Notes: generated by a model from the sequence alone, not told the origin. 64,000 bases of DNA from Arcuatula senhousia (GCA_963971305.1 OZ020309.1:5759001-5823000); one strand, 5' to 3'; counted from the first letter of the stretch, positions 54,001 through 56,373 are shown. Made by a program: numbers and translations.

Positions 54001-56373
54001 GTTGAATTGAAAGGTTGTATGTATCTGAATAATTCGTATACAGACGGAAGAAATGATTGTTGTCCGGATCCTCGCATCATTTAAGTGATGTCCTTATGTA
54101 TAGAAAGGGAAAATTTAACCCAATAACTTGTTCAAGATAAGCTTGTTTAAAGAGAATGGTGTAGCTGTAATTCGTAAAATTATAAACTAGTTATGAATAT
54201 ACGAATAAATCTGTTAGGTCATGTCGGTTTTAAATCAGGAATCCTAGCTGGACTTGATTGCATACAATTGACACAGTTTGATATATGAAAAGGCACTTTG
54301 AAATGCTTAAGGAGATACGCACCTGAAAATAAAAGTAATTAAATGTTCTTTAAAATCATCTTTCTTGTAAGAAAAAAAATAAATTAAGTTGAATCAAAGA
54401 AAAAATCATATGTACATGAGTTGATTTTAAAGATTGAAACAGTTTTGTCCGATTAAGCATGGAAATAATAATTAGACCTTGCTGAAATGCTACAGATAAT
54501 TATTAAGACGTGATATTAAAAATGATGAATATCTCCTTTAATGACGACACTTACTTTGTGAACAAATAACTAAATTTGGTTCTCCAACTCTAAGACTAGG
54601 TGGAAATTTTCTTTCAACAATGTTTGTTTCTAGAATAAAAACATTTCGAGGTAAATACATTACAATAAATTTCGTAGATATTTCAACACTTTGTCATCAA
54701 AAGAAGGTTAAGATACAGGTTTAATGAATAAAATAAACAGGAAATAGGACATTTGTTATAGAAATGCATACAAAAGTGCTACAAATTTTCTATTTCGTTA
54801 TACATTTTACAGACGGAATGTTTTTTGTTATTTTGTTTAAAAAGTCAAAGTATAAGTTTTTGTTAAGATTTACCGCATAGCTTTCATCTTTTATCTTTTT
54901 TTATAAAACAATAAAAAAATGGGGAGCGCGGTGGCCGAGTGGTTAAGGCACTGAACTTAAAATCACAGGTCGACACCTCTGTGGGTTCGAGCTCCACACA
55001 TGTCAAGGTTTTCAGACACCTACCGTTGCTCGTGGGTTTCACCAATTTTCCAGCCTGGATAATCGGGCTTTCCTCCCACACAAGTCTGGTGACCATGCAT
55101 TTTAGCCAAACTGTCGTTAATCTTGTCGTCGGTCAAAAGCTCTTCAAAGCTTATGTTAATTGTTTGACTTGTGCACACGTCACATCACTAATGTGTACTC
55201 ACCGACGTTAAATAAATTTTACCTTTACCTTTTAACATGAGTTTCTAGTATCGTTGAATTTGTTTAAAACTATTTATCTTACACTTTTATTCTAATTTTC
55301 TTTCACGAAAAAAGTATAGAACATTATTTAAGGTTTATTTTTACACTAAAAGTTATTTTTCGATTTCTGATTGGCCAAAAACTAATTTTGAGTCATGTTT
55401 AATCGTGGCAGTTATTCACAATTATTGATATTTAATTCATTTTCCGTATGCGAAGTTTGATACTTGTAGTGCATTGTTGTAGCTTAAAATAAACAAACAA
55501 AGTAATAAAACTTAAGTACTCTAAAGCAATTTTATTCATGTAGTAATCCTATGACTGACTTTAATAACAAATCGCTATCATGGAAACTCAAACCTTGTCT
55601 GCAGCTTGCTTAATGAATGTTACATGTTTTGATATTGATGATTCGTGATACAATACACAGGTATAAAAAATTAATTTGGTTAAATTTCAAGGAGAAACCT
55701 CTCATCAACAGCATTTGAATCAAAACATTAGACGATCACAAACCAAAAACGTTGAAGGAAAAGTTCTCAAAACCCAAAAATTCGAACAGGAAAGCCAAAT
55801 TCAGCACCGAGGATATCGACCATGTGCATTATAACGAAAGAAACCTGATGTTTTAAACAATTTTGAATTTAACAATCGGAAATTTCAATGACAAAAATAT
55901 TAGAATTTTATTGGTTAAAGCGTGTCAGATAACGACTCATACCAAAGCGGTATTATATCAACAACTTCAGACCAGCTAAATTACGTTTTATATATTAGCA
56001 CTTTCTAAATATGGTTTACATGCTCAGAAATAAAGGTAATAACAAACTTATCGAACTTGGAGGATCAATCTCAATGTACAAGAGAAAATACAAAACACAG
56101 AAGACATATCAGAATAGTAATAGATTACAAGTCACCTTACTACCGCAACAAAATTTAATAACGCGGTTGTCAATTAATTGCTATTAAAAACGTCATTTCT
56201 ATGGGCTATGAAATAGCATGTAAATGGCATAAATACCTTCAGCAGCCAGCTTCTGTAAAATCATTCCAAGATGATCTACACTTAGATAGTCAGCAACACT
56301 TGAAGAAATAGAAGTCAAAAACTTTTCCCATAACCTTTGTAGGTCTCTAAGCAAACTTTCCACAGATGTTTCA
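1..56373 (-). CDS. RNF213-like: RNF213-like giant AAA+ E3 ubiquitin ligase gene, partial (14 exons, internal segment)
   Basis: Fourteen minus-strand exons total about 2110 nt (about 703 codons). In transcription order: 56373-56237, 54629-54555, 53900-53794, 53175-53034, 40393-40201, 39058-38821, 30556-30416, 29434-29169, 20272-20101, 19738-19626, 19086-18892, 8992-8867, 5085-4965, 84-1. Every junction has AG/GT borders and matching phase, and no stop interrupts the joined frame, so this is a live or very recently live gene. Family knowledge: RNF213/mysterin is a giant cytosolic protein (over 5000 residues in human) with a dynein-like six-unit AAA core and an E3 module, acting in antimicrobial ubiquitylation and lipid-droplet biology. 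The segment spans the part before one P-loop, that P-loop, and the next AAA unit's P-loop about 415 residues later. I infer these are AAA2 and AAA3 from their order. Introns reach about 12.6 kb (53034 to 40393). The exons read through to the left edge; earlier exons were not recognised to the right. Confidence 0.93.
236..605 (+). pseudogene. Decayed Penelope-like element fragment
   Basis: Pieces of the reverse transcriptase seen at 1276-1998 can be followed in broken frames: the SYEADF block near 250, the LDLH block near 430 and a SAPAYxVYV block at 535-580. Several deletions and stops separate them. It lies in the intron between RNF213-like exons m and n. Confidence 0.65.
606..1263. other. 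Intronic sequence, nothing recognised
   Basis: AT-rich DNA with short overlapping open frames on both strands that show no motif and no splice-compatible continuity with the RNF213-like gene. Confidence 0.5.
1264..2428 (+). mobile_element. Penelope-like retroelement copy with open RT fragment and 3' tail
   Basis: A 240-codon open stretch (1276-1998) carries reverse transcriptase motifs: GIPMGTNCAP (motif B), RYIDDVL (motif C) and a conserved C-terminal block SAPAYGVYVSQLIRYSRAC ... KKFYGRHH. The inverted copy next door preserves the upstream motif A in the form DFST / LYTSIPH split by a small frameshift; LYTxIP is characteristic of Penelope-like RTs. Here the 5' part with motif A is missing, and no GIY-YIG endonuclease is seen. 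A non-coding tail (2000-2428) follows and holds a 120-bp direct duplication. The final class (Penelope-like) is an inference from motif style. Confidence 0.72.
2133..2387 (+). repeat. Tandem duplication of about 120 bp in the Penelope-like tail
   Basis: Two nearly identical units, about 2133-2250 and 2268-2387, each run from GCGTTGTTGATTGATATTCA to CTGCCCTTTCGGAC. The orphan tails elsewhere have one unit, so the duplication is private to this copy. Confidence 0.85.
2429..3480 (-). mobile_element. Second Penelope-like copy, inverted relative to the first
   Basis: On the minus strand the same protein blocks appear with frameshifts: LYTSIPHEQLK (motif A side, about 3330-3350), ESKKKNKLTEDQIIDML (near 3190-3230), and an 84-codon open C-terminal part (2546-2800). 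The stretch around motifs B and C is damaged. The tail sequences of the two copies meet at about 2428, making a large head-to-head palindrome of roughly 2.1 kb. Confidence 0.75.
3500..4140. other. Intronic sequence, no gene seen
   Basis: AT-rich DNA with a local cluster of GATATCGG-like words around 3790-3900. No coding signal. Confidence 0.45.
4141..4380 (-). mobile_element. Orphan Penelope-like 3' tail
   Basis: The minus strand matches the non-coding tail at 2030-2390: the CTATAGCAGGCAGAAACCGC-type block, then the TGTTCTTGTT..GTTTTCTGGTTGTG block ending near CCCTTTTGAACTTTTGACAC. The reverse transcriptase part is absent. A family H repeat abuts it on the right. Confidence 0.7.
4385..4500 (+). 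repeat. Dispersed repeat family H
   Basis: Shares GATCGCAATGGTCCTGACTT and the following GGTACAGGCATTTC with copies at 28500-28740, 49960-50070 and, weakly, 56030-56130. It changes directly into a Penelope-like tail word (GGAAGACAAAAC) at 4493, so it may be a chimera. Confidence 0.7.
4965..5085 (-). CDS. RNF213-like exon m: canonical Walker A of an active AAA unit (probably AAA3)
   Basis: Acceptor ACATTTCAG, donor ATGAAG|GTTATA; 40 codons plus one shared base. CDIPVIIMGETGCGKTRLIK is the hallmark P-loop of RNF213, with all of GxxxxGKT intact, followed by LQQPPGVEVKNLILMK. The intact lysine and threonine predict nucleotide binding. It joins at phase 0 to VHGG in the last exon seen. A family B repeat begins 114 bp to its right, in the intron before it. 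Confidence 0.97.
5199..6146 (+). mobile_element. Family B element, complete (pearl/HINE-like, non-autonomous)
   Basis: Starts AACAAGAG, then the palindrome GGCTCCCAGGAGCC and the word CGCTCACCTG. The core is two diverged monomers rich in 'GGGCAATAACTCCTA' and 'TGAGTTATTTGCAAAAAA' blocks. A GACGGACGACGG triplet tract (6063-6098) follows, then the end hairpin AGCTCAC.TGACCC-TTC-GGGTCAGGTGA.CT and AAAA. No coding capacity. This layout (subterminal inverted repeat, tandem core, ACG/ACGG microsatellite, terminal hairpin) matches pearl and Helentron-associated elements of bivalves; the assignment is inference. Confidence 0.82.
6147..8734. other. Intron between RNF213-like exons l and m, mostly unique AT-rich DNA
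   Basis: No exon or clear transposon was seen. The stretch 7790-7885 (AAAACTAGTTTAACCCCGCC, CACATTTTATATGTGCCTG) resembles a dispersed sequence I associate with bivalve genomes, but there is no second copy in this window to confirm it. Confidence 0.45.
8735..8845 (+). repeat. Dispersed repeat family D, short copy
   Basis: Shares TATCGATAGTTCAAGGAGTA, ACCTCTCATCAG and the CATTTAAATCAAAACATTGG run with copies at 36560-36780, 55680-55935 and 63410-63465. This copy ends about 20 bp short of the splice donor of RNF213-like exon l. Confidence 0.72.
8867..8992 (-). CDS. RNF213-like exon l
   Basis: Acceptor TTTTCTTAG, donor TTTAG|GTAAGA; phase 2 at both ends, splitting arginine codons at each side. 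It encodes RDKIERIRRVMGI, then DPDPTYELTTDNVKKILAIY and MRFR, which leads straight into CDIPVIIMGETGCGKT. Its 3' flank carries a family D repeat (8735-8845) only about 20 bp beyond the donor. Confidence 0.96.
9755..9917. mobile_element. Palindromic MITE-like element, 163 bp
   Basis: The outer arms ATAATTAATTGGGTC / GAGACCTAATTGATTAT and the inner arms AATAACCTAAATATGATCAC / GTGATCATATTTTGGTTATT are inverted. The centre is GCGCGGAACTTGTTCCGCG. Almost the whole element can fold back. The G+C is well above the flanks. No coding sequence. Confidence 0.8.
10911..10952. repeat. 42-nt near-perfect palindrome
   Basis: GCAACCCAAAA and TTTTTGGGTTGC flank the inner palindrome GTTGTTTC-T-GAAACAAC. There is no real loop, so it looks like a cruciform or tiny MITE remnant rather than an RNA hairpin. 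Confidence 0.7.
12300..12690 (+). repeat. Dispersed repeat family G, copy 1
   Basis: About 380 bp aligned by eye to 29555-29930: shared blocks include GTGTTATAAT.TCATTACAAA, TGATCCAGGTAA, TACCAGTGTTTACA and TTTGTCCTCTTTTTTGACAC. Both copies are in RNF213-like introns. Type unknown; no coding signal. Confidence 0.7.
13315..13415. mobile_element. Palindromic MITE-like element, about 100 bp
   Basis: Terminal arms CTTGCACGTGGAACCAGCT and AGCTGGTTCCGCGTGCAAG are inverted with one mismatch; the 60-bp interior is AT-rich and not palindromic. Confidence 0.8.
13518..14675 (+). mobile_element. Family B element, subfamily with about 175-bp monomers
   Basis: Has the family head (AACAAGAG, GGCTCCCAGGAGCC, CGCTCACCTG). 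About five tandem monomers follow, each with 'GCAACAGCTTTTCTCTATCTG', 'TTTTCATTCTATAGGCC' and 'GTAACCCCTATAAGGGG' blocks (spacing roughly 170-185 bp, 13600-14370). Then come a copy of the 'GGCGGATCAAAAATCGAAACA' tail block, a GACGACGAC triplet tract (14588-14640) and a decayed end (AAAAGCTCAACTGGACC) without the intact hairpin. Confidence 0.8.
14690..15135. other. Intronic sequence, nothing recognised
   Basis: AT-rich DNA between a family B element and a Penelope-like remnant. Confidence 0.45.
15145..15660 (-). pseudogene. Decayed Penelope-like reverse transcriptase fragment
   Basis: The minus strand preserves SCLDLHLEINSQGKFSTKLY, then RVDFNFAIVNSPVLC and a frameshifted remainder of the SAPAYGVYVSQL and KKFYGRH blocks towards 15180. 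The right end (15600-15660) no longer matches. No tail is attached. Confidence 0.75.
15661..16203. other. Intronic sequence, nothing recognised
   Basis: AT-rich DNA without coding signal or a second copy in the window. Confidence 0.45.
16204..17246 (+). mobile_element. Family B element, complete
   Basis: Head AACAAGAG with a degenerate palindrome (GTCTCCAAGGAGCC) and CGCTCACTTG. Two monomers follow with GGGCAATAACTCC, GTTTTCAAGATAT and TTTTTAG...GGCCATGTT blocks. GACGACGGACGACGG lies at 17173-17189. The end hairpin AGCTCACCTGACCC-TTC-GGGTCAGGTTAGCT (one mismatch) is followed by AAAA. Confidence 0.82.
17247..18891. other. Intronic sequence before RNF213-like exon k, nothing recognised
   Basis: Unique-looking AT-rich DNA with no splice-compatible open frame. 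Confidence 0.5.
18892..19086 (-). CDS. RNF213-like exon k
   Basis: Acceptor TTTTTCAG, donor CCAAG|GTAAAC; phase 2 at both ends. It encodes PHPYLFFNPDKTMTFLGFNV, then TGNLIDLQSGRVLD and RVRLDEDFDKLPR. The HPYLFFN and TFLGF motifs are diagnostic for the RNF213 stretch leading to the third AAA unit. Confidence 0.96.
19626..19738 (-). CDS. RNF213-like exon j
   Basis: Acceptor ATTGTAG, donor ACAAG|GTATGG; phase 0 to phase 2. It encodes DFATRSLKMSEESEND, an acidic linker, and YAIVPYTMRKTWET. It is separated from exon i by only 362 bp and from exon k by 539 bp, the tightest cluster in the gene. Confidence 0.95.
20101..20272 (-). CDS. RNF213-like exon i
   Basis: Acceptor AATATTCAG, donor AGG|GTATGT; phase 2 to phase 0. 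It completes a lysine codon and encodes HCGITDPSWSEIHHFASFLN, ending FVLRFLIQMSR. 'DPSWSE..HF..FLN.QL' and 'F.I.MSRDFATRSL' across the next junction are strongly RNF213-like. Confidence 0.96.
20273..21215. other. Intronic sequence, nothing recognised
   Basis: AT-rich DNA between RNF213-like exons h and i with no repeat partner found in the window. Confidence 0.5.
21216..21400 (-). mobile_element. Orphan Penelope-like 3' tail
   Basis: The minus strand carries GTTGATTGATATTCAGTATT, TTCCATGTTTTACATATTGC and CTCTGCCCTTTTGGACTTTT, the tail of the Penelope-like copies at 2133-2387, without any reverse transcriptase part. Confidence 0.75.
21549..21617 (-). repeat. tRNA-like unit 2 of a tandem pair
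   Basis: The minus strand folds from CCTCG (21617) to CGAGG (21549), about 69 nt, with a box B-like GCGGGTTTGAATC before the 3' arm. The anticodon arm is not convincing, so this is a tRNA-derived repeat, not a tRNA gene. Confidence 0.45.
21699..21765 (-). repeat. tRNA-like unit 1 of a tandem pair
   Basis: The minus strand folds CCATAGC (21765 side) with GCTATGG (21699 side), a 7-bp acceptor-like stem around 67 nt, with box B-like GCAGGTTTGATTCC at the right place. The unit and its flank repeat about 150 bp away at 21549-21617, making a tandem pair with matching AT-rich spacer (ATTCTGATTGTATTAAAGTA versus ATCTGATTGTATTGACGTA). Confidence 0.5.
21840..23740. other. Intronic sequence, nothing recognised
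   Basis: AT-rich DNA with a poly-T run at 21860-21873. No coding motif and no splice-compatible exon. Confidence 0.45.
23743..24132 (-). other. Unassigned 129-codon open frame
   Basis: The longest open frame between the SINE-like pair and the LINE. It lacks recognisable domains and starts just upstream of the LINE on the opposite strand. It could be antisense to a lost 5' part of that LINE, or chance. No exon borders fit the RNF213-like gene. Confidence 0.25.
24383..24973 (+). pseudogene. LINE endonuclease domain remnant
   Basis: A 196-codon open frame. CGDLNSR precedes it in frame; the central GLTVANGR..KDTFGNFTF and the DYLLL and SDYAPLHF segments correspond to the metal-binding and catalytic blocks of apurinic-like endonucleases. 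The SDH triad end reads SDY...H. The frame is lost at 24973, where the protein continues in another frame from about 24975. Confidence 0.78.
24927..26160 (+). pseudogene. LINE reverse transcriptase remnant in three frames
   Basis: Open frames 24927-25619, 25456-25746 and 25747-26160 together cover the fingers and palm: SAGNDGCISEMF, FRPIVIV, NQFGFRP, KQGEPLSPLLF. A stop at 25744 and frame changes near 25560-25600 break it. The catalytic FADD/YADD motif reads FADF because of a small deletion, so the enzyme is dead. Confidence 0.8.
26229..27084 (+). pseudogene. LINE C-terminal region with zinc knuckle
   Basis: Two overlapping frames (26229-26519 and 26443-27084): VNSYVYLGMLLHYNGKF, then VTSVLSYASEVWG, typical of non-LTR elements downstream of RT, and a final LCECCNMSC...NHFILVCPAY knuckle. 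One frameshift at about 26505. Confidence 0.78.
27346..28499. other. Intronic sequence, nothing recognised
   Basis: AT-rich; includes a 109-codon open frame at 27510-27839 with no motif, judged chance. Confidence 0.45.
28500..28740 (+). repeat. Dispersed repeat family H, long copy
   Basis: GGTAATATCAAAATTACCGA, CAATCTCAATGTCCAAGAGA, ATCGCAATGGTCCTGACTTT and a GGCGCGCCAAACCTCCATCT extension. The longest H copy here; the extension is absent from the others. Confidence 0.75.
29169..29434 (-). CDS. RNF213-like exon h
   Basis: The largest exon, 266 nt, phase 0 to phase 2; donor CTTAA|GTATAA. Acceptor is TTCAAG before 29434; an alternative AG 6 nt downstream would drop two residues. It encodes PCLDLLPYVLCRAPQDCLAI, a charged middle, then SPVFQRPFQYLRRFD and a C-terminal CLHILL. 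LLP.VLCR.P..CLA and PFQYL.RFD are RNF213-type signatures. Confidence 0.94.
29555..29930 (+). repeat. Dispersed repeat family G, copy 2
   Basis: Same orientation and block order as 12300-12690. See that entry for shared words. Confidence 0.7.
30080..30340 (+). repeat. Family E element, decayed copy
   Basis: Shares ACTGGTTATATCTCCT and a right end (CTTATAAG.GGTGTCTGCGTGATTCTT) with the complete copy at 60211-60592. The left end is not recognisable. Confidence 0.6.
30416..30556 (-). CDS. RNF213-like exon g
   Basis: Exactly 47 codons, phase 0 at both ends; acceptor CTTTTCAG, donor CCAAAA|GTAACC. It encodes VEDGVDAFLFQLLVLGCLS, then GYVWRK and DYYIIES. The LLxLGxL...W....YxIE pattern follows HIDIFNM in RNF213 proteins. 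The 35.4-35.6 kb open frame lying between exons f and g does not belong here, because f and g already join in phase. Confidence 0.93.
30557..31578. other. Intronic sequence, no gene seen
   Basis: AT-rich DNA. GGTTTCCTCACC (31282) and GGAGGAAACC (31352) are short inverted words about 70 bp apart. No coding signal. Confidence 0.4.
31579..32845 (+). mobile_element. Family B element interrupted by a TTAA-flanked element
   Basis: Decayed head (CAAGAGGTTTCCAGGAGTCT, CGCTAACGTGG), three to four 175-bp type monomers to 32203, an insertion at 32204-32757, then the B tail with GTTAACGG, ACGAAGGACGCC and a broken end. Confidence 0.75.
32204..32757. mobile_element. piggyBac-like non-autonomous element in a B element
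   Basis: TTAA lies on both sides (32204-32207 and 32754-32757). Directly inside are inverted termini GGTGGCTCGAGGC and GCCCCGAGACACC (two mismatches over 13 bp). Two internal AAATGAACGGTGACCC words repeat about 190 bp apart. The interior is non-coding. A TTAA target duplication is the piggyBac signature; family assignment is inference. Confidence 0.7.
33185..33945 (+). mobile_element. Family B fragment without head
   Basis: Core monomers only: AAATGGTCAATTTTGA.GTTC, TTTTTAGCCATGG.CGCCAT, AACTCCTAAAAGGAACCGTC. It stops at GGGCTGGTCGA, where the next B element begins. Confidence 0.75.
33946..35430 (+). mobile_element. Family B element with roughly 400-bp monomers
   Basis: Head CTAGAGGCTCACAGGAGCC and CGCTCACCTG. 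About three long monomers follow (starts near 34110, 34590, 34985) sharing 'GGAAATAACTCCTATAAGGAG', 'GGCGGCCATGTTGGTTGGTC' and 'CAAACTTGGTTGAGGACATC'. The triplet tract is deleted and the end hairpin is shortened to GATCCCTTCGGGTC, followed by AGGTGAGCTAAA. Confidence 0.78.
35436..35615 (-). other. Exon-like open frame of unknown identity
   Basis: About 60 codons read like protein: STHLWNVFISAIFINEKIAF, then NRPFSFEDYGPIPFPKDRIL. It lies between RNF213-like exons f and g but those two join each other in phase, so it is not a constitutive exon of that gene. An acceptor-like GATCGTAG sits at 35594, but no GT donor occurs before the family B end that abuts it. It may be a leftover exon, an alternative exon, or part of a repeat. 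Confidence 0.35.
35617..35935 (+). repeat. Family E element, left part
   Basis: TTCCATTTAAGGATCAGGCA start, then GGGTATAGATGCATT and TTTTACTATAAAATGTAACT blocks shared with 60211-60592. It changes into family B sequence at about 35950 without the right terminus. Confidence 0.7.
35950..36375 (+). mobile_element. Family B element, left piece of an interrupted copy
   Basis: 175-bp type monomers (GTAACCCATAAGGG, GACTTTTATAGAGCTCATCG, CAGCTTTTCTCT). The copy resumes at 37788 after insertion of families D and C. Confidence 0.75.
36385..36923 (+). repeat. Family D element with duplicated tail
   Basis: The order is tail (36392-36540), head and middle (36560-36765: ACATCGATATTTCAAGGAGT, CGAACAGGAAAGCCAAAT, AGCACCGATGATATCGACCA) and a second tail (36768-36915). 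The tails share GTGTCAGACAAGT, CCAGCAGCGG and a box B-like TTCGACCC. The two tails may mean a tandem or a terminal direct repeat. Confidence 0.68.
36926..37787 (+). mobile_element. Family C element, short copy (4 monomers)
   Basis: Head AACAAGAGTTAACACTAAAG then GTCTCGCCTG. Four tandem monomers follow, marked by TCAACCGGAAAAT-type words at about 37100, 37226, 37404 and 37580, then a CCGCCGCCG triplet tract (37721-37738) and the end CTTCGCAGGCGAGACAAAAA. Inserted in family B sequence. Confidence 0.85.
37788..38176 (+). mobile_element. Family B element, right piece of the interrupted copy
   Basis: Continues with CTAGTTTTGACCTTAAAAGG, the ACGAATCAAAAATCGAAACA block, ACGACGACGG and a decayed hairpin (CTCATGTGGACCCCCGGTCC), ending AGGTGATCTAAAAA. 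Confidence 0.78.
38177..38820. other. Intron after RNF213-like exon f, nothing recognised
   Basis: AT-rich; contains a 72-codon open frame (38279-38497) without known motifs. Confidence 0.45.
38821..39058 (-). CDS. RNF213-like exon f: AAA unit with SxxxxGKT P-loop (probably AAA2)
   Basis: Acceptor TTTCACAAG, donor AATATG|GTACAT; the lysine codon is split across the upstream intron. Early residues read VRVVKSSRAGVGKTLYKKR. The Walker A-like loop is S-RAGV-GKT: the GKT is kept but the first glycine of GxxxxGK[ST] is serine. After a variable stretch it ends IFHIDIFNM, a strand in the position where the fold places the Walker B strand. It joins at phase 0 to VEDGVDAFLFQLLVLGC in the next exon. 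Assignment as AAA2 is by order relative to the GETGCGKT unit. Confidence 0.94.
39059..40200. other. Intron between RNF213-like exons e and f
   Basis: AT-rich, without repeat copies found elsewhere in the window. Confidence 0.5.
40201..40393 (-). CDS. RNF213-like exon e (YKLVVICS segment)
   Basis: Acceptor TTTCAG, donor GAAAA|GTAAAC; starts phase 1, ends phase 2. It encodes IKYKLVVICSKENEN, then SRLVAVLDKYR and about 35 further residues ending near SFVDFEK. The pattern of an ICS strand followed by ALDxYR is typical of the RNF213 region before the first good P-loop. It is short of long open-frame length because the frame closes right after the donor, so it is easily missed by ORF calling. Confidence 0.92.
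40943..41028. repeat. 86-nt hairpin (MITE or small-RNA precursor size)
   Basis: ATGGCAGC / GCTGCCAT at the ends and CAATATCATGTTT.ATGGAAC / GTTCCAT.AAACATGATATTG inside, with a short ATTAA loop and one internal bulge. Paired over about 37 bp. No second copy in the window. Confidence 0.75.
42201..43657 (-). mobile_element. CR1/L2-like LINE, 5'-truncated, inserted in a family B element
   Basis: The minus-strand frame begins inside the RT at GSVLGPRLYCIFSKPIGDIC, has intact catalytic YADD (HCYADDSQIY), then MSSNLLKLNEEKTELMIF, YFHIRNIGFIR, DYGNALL, LKRLHWLPV and a C-terminal FKTCLKTFLFKKAFNV. One in-frame TAA at about 42960 is the only break over about 313 codons. The 3' UTR ends in (ATT)n (42203-42220 on the plus strand), the microsatellite tail typical of Jockey-superfamily elements. 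Truncation falls between the usual GVPQ and GSVLGP residues of the palm. Confidence 0.88.
42718..43657 (-). pseudogene. LINE reverse transcriptase, C-terminal part, one internal stop
   Basis: Two open frames (43657-42961 and 42957-42718) lie in the same phase, divided only by one TAA after FKALHG. No frameshift is seen. This is much better preserved than the 24-27 kb LINE, so it is younger. The upstream palm, fingers and endonuclease were lost by 5' truncation. The open frame at its N-terminus starts inside family B sequence (43658-43755) and is not part of the LINE. Confidence 0.85.
44203..46094 (+). mobile_element. Family C element, long copy (10 monomers)
   Basis: Head AACAAGAGTTAACACTAAAG and GTCTCGCCTG. 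About ten monomers of roughly 172 bp follow, marked by TCAACCGGAAAATCAAGG-like words near 44375, 44503, 44669, 44837, 44994, 45167, 45350, 45522, 45697 and 45867, each with CATACCAAGTTTCAT.AACC and TTGAGATATGGAGGTGCTCG. The GCCGCCGCC tract is at 46018-46048. The end is an imperfect hairpin GTCCCGCTCTGC-TTC-GCAGGCGAGAC, then AAAA. The open frames inside the array are by-products of the monomer. Confidence 0.9.
46392..46508. mobile_element. Palindromic MITE-like element, 117 bp
   Basis: Arms GAATATAGGACTTTTAAAAT ... ATCGAGTTTATCA and TGATAAACTCGATCT ... CCTATATTC are inverted with a few mismatches. The centre holds CACCCTTCGGGTAC, the same CCCTTCGGG core as the family B hairpin. Confidence 0.8.
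46509..48152. other. Intronic sequence, nothing recognised
   Basis: AT-rich; CGTTGATTTTTTC appears twice (46817 and 47183), perhaps an old element. No coding signal. Confidence 0.4.
48153..48248. mobile_element. Palindromic MITE-like element, about 96 bp
   Basis: GCACAGGCGCTTGTGTACAG...AAAAATAAAAA and TTTTTATTTTTTCACTGTAC...GCCCCTGTGC form 32-bp arms around a 30-bp spacer. Confidence 0.82.
48249..49954. other. Intronic sequence, no gene seen
   Basis: Includes a pyrimidine-rich stretch with repeated TTTCGTTTTCTTA.TTTAC words at 48697-48870 that accounts for the 114-codon open frame at 48574-48918. No protein motif. Confidence 0.4.
49955..50070 (+). repeat. Dispersed repeat family H
   Basis: ATCAATCTCAATGTCCAAGA, GAAAAGACAAACTGACATG and ATCGCAATGGTCCTGACTTG. 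Shorter than the 28.5 kb copy. Confidence 0.75.
50810..51058. repeat. G/C-skewed minisatellite
   Basis: About ten imperfect units of 24-27 bp, all C-rich on the plus strand (CCCCGCTCCCCGCCCCTTCTAC type). The minus strand is a run of G3-G5 tracts with short loops. Four long overlapping open frames rich in Pro/Ser or Gly/Arg are consequences of the repeat. Confidence 0.85.
51300..51463. mobile_element. MITE-like element with GGCGGATC-type termini, 164 bp
   Basis: Left end GGCGGATCCAGAAAGGGG and right end CCCCCTTTCAAAAATTTCTG...GAATCCGCCC are inverted. It is G+C-richer than its flanks. The open frames on both strands are shadows of it. Confidence 0.75.
51464..52334. other. Intronic sequence, nothing recognised
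   Basis: No repeat partner or exon found. Confidence 0.45.
52335..52620 (+). mobile_element. Orphan Penelope-like 3' tail
   Basis: GTTTTGTCTTCCTTTACCGG, GTGTGCTATAGCAGGCA, GAGTTAGCGTTGTTGAT, TTTACCGGTTTTGTC and TTTCGGACTTTTGAC in the order seen at 2010-2390; no reverse transcriptase part. Confidence 0.8.
52621..53033. other. Intronic sequence, nothing recognised
   Basis: AT-rich sequence next to RNF213-like exon d. Confidence 0.45.
53034..53175 (-). CDS. RNF213-like exon d
   Basis: The acceptor TTTTGCAG and phase 0 start join ...TTIDM to VEIFWRRAVLSA. It then encodes KVYCLANADLLNYDVSEKA, recognisable as the RNF213 stretch after DEVL. Two donors are possible, 6 nt apart: after 53034 (AAG|GTTTGA) or after 53040 (AAA|GTAAAG). 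Both give phase 1 and differ by two residues. The following intron is about 12.6 kb, the longest in the window. Confidence 0.92.
53794..53900 (-). CDS. RNF213-like exon c (PLP..DEVL motif)
   Basis: Acceptor TTTTTAG, donor ATG|GTTAGT, phase 1 to phase 0. It encodes EIYKTLLFLYIHEDDRPLP followed by DEVLICSSRTTIDM, the conserved 'PLP..DEVL.C...T' stretch of RNF213 proteins. The open frame continues about 85 codons past the donor, but that continuation is intron: the family sequence resumes at 53175 (VEIFWRRAV). Confidence 0.92.
53901..54554. other. Intron between RNF213-like exons b and c
   Basis: AT-rich sequence without recognised elements. Confidence 0.5.
54555..54629 (-). CDS. RNF213-like exon b
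   Basis: A 75-nt exon between acceptor TTCTAG and a near-consensus donor A|GTAAGT. Phase 1 at both ends, so it keeps frame between exons a and c. It encodes about 25 residues including GEPNLVICSQ, which fits the RNF213-family stretch just before the PLP..DEVL motif. A tRNA-derived SINE sits 292 bp upstream in the intron, in the opposite orientation. Confidence 0.85.
54921..55232 (+). mobile_element. tRNA-derived SINE (class II, leucine-like head)
   Basis: The head shows box A GTGGCCGAGTGGTTAAGGCA, an anticodon loop CTTAAAA (would read UAA), a long variable arm AGGT-CGAC-ACCT and a T arm GTGGG-TTCGAGC-TCCAC. The acceptor stem no longer pairs. A 200-bp unrelated body follows, and the 3' end is a short TTTTACC/TTTACC repeat (55215-55232). 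Antisense to the RNF213-like gene. Confidence 0.85.
55233..55660. other. Intronic sequence, nothing recognised
   Basis: AT-rich sequence in the intron between RNF213-like exons a and b. Confidence 0.45.
55680..55940 (+). repeat. Family D element, long copy
   Basis: TTTCAAGGAGAAACCTCTCA, GAACAGGAAAGCCAAATTCA, GCACCGAGGATATCGACC and the tail AATTTAACAATCGGAAATTT up to GTGTCAGATAA. It stops before the TTCGACCC part of the tail. Confidence 0.72.
56030..56130 (+). repeat. Family H, decayed copy
   Basis: AGGATCAATCTCAATGTACA, AGAGAAAATACAAAACACAG and AATAGTAATAGATT match the first half of H; the GGTCCTGACTTGG part is gone. Confidence 0.55.
56237..56373 (-). CDS. RNF213-like exon a (helical segment before the AAA core)
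   Basis: The acceptor TTGCAG precedes 56373 and the donor GAAG|GTATTT follows 56237. The exon starts at phase 2 and ends at phase 1. It encodes about 45 residues, from ETSVESLLRDL to HLGMILQKLAAE, a mostly helical sequence with leucine heptads. Identity rests on splicing in frame to the next exon rather than on recognised motifs. This is the most 5' exon I can support; its upstream partner must end in phase 2 and was not found. Confidence 0.78.

Noticed and set aside
54921..55010. Functional tRNA-Leu gene
   Set aside because: Acceptor arms no longer pair and a 200-bp body with a TTTACC tail follows, so it is a SINE.
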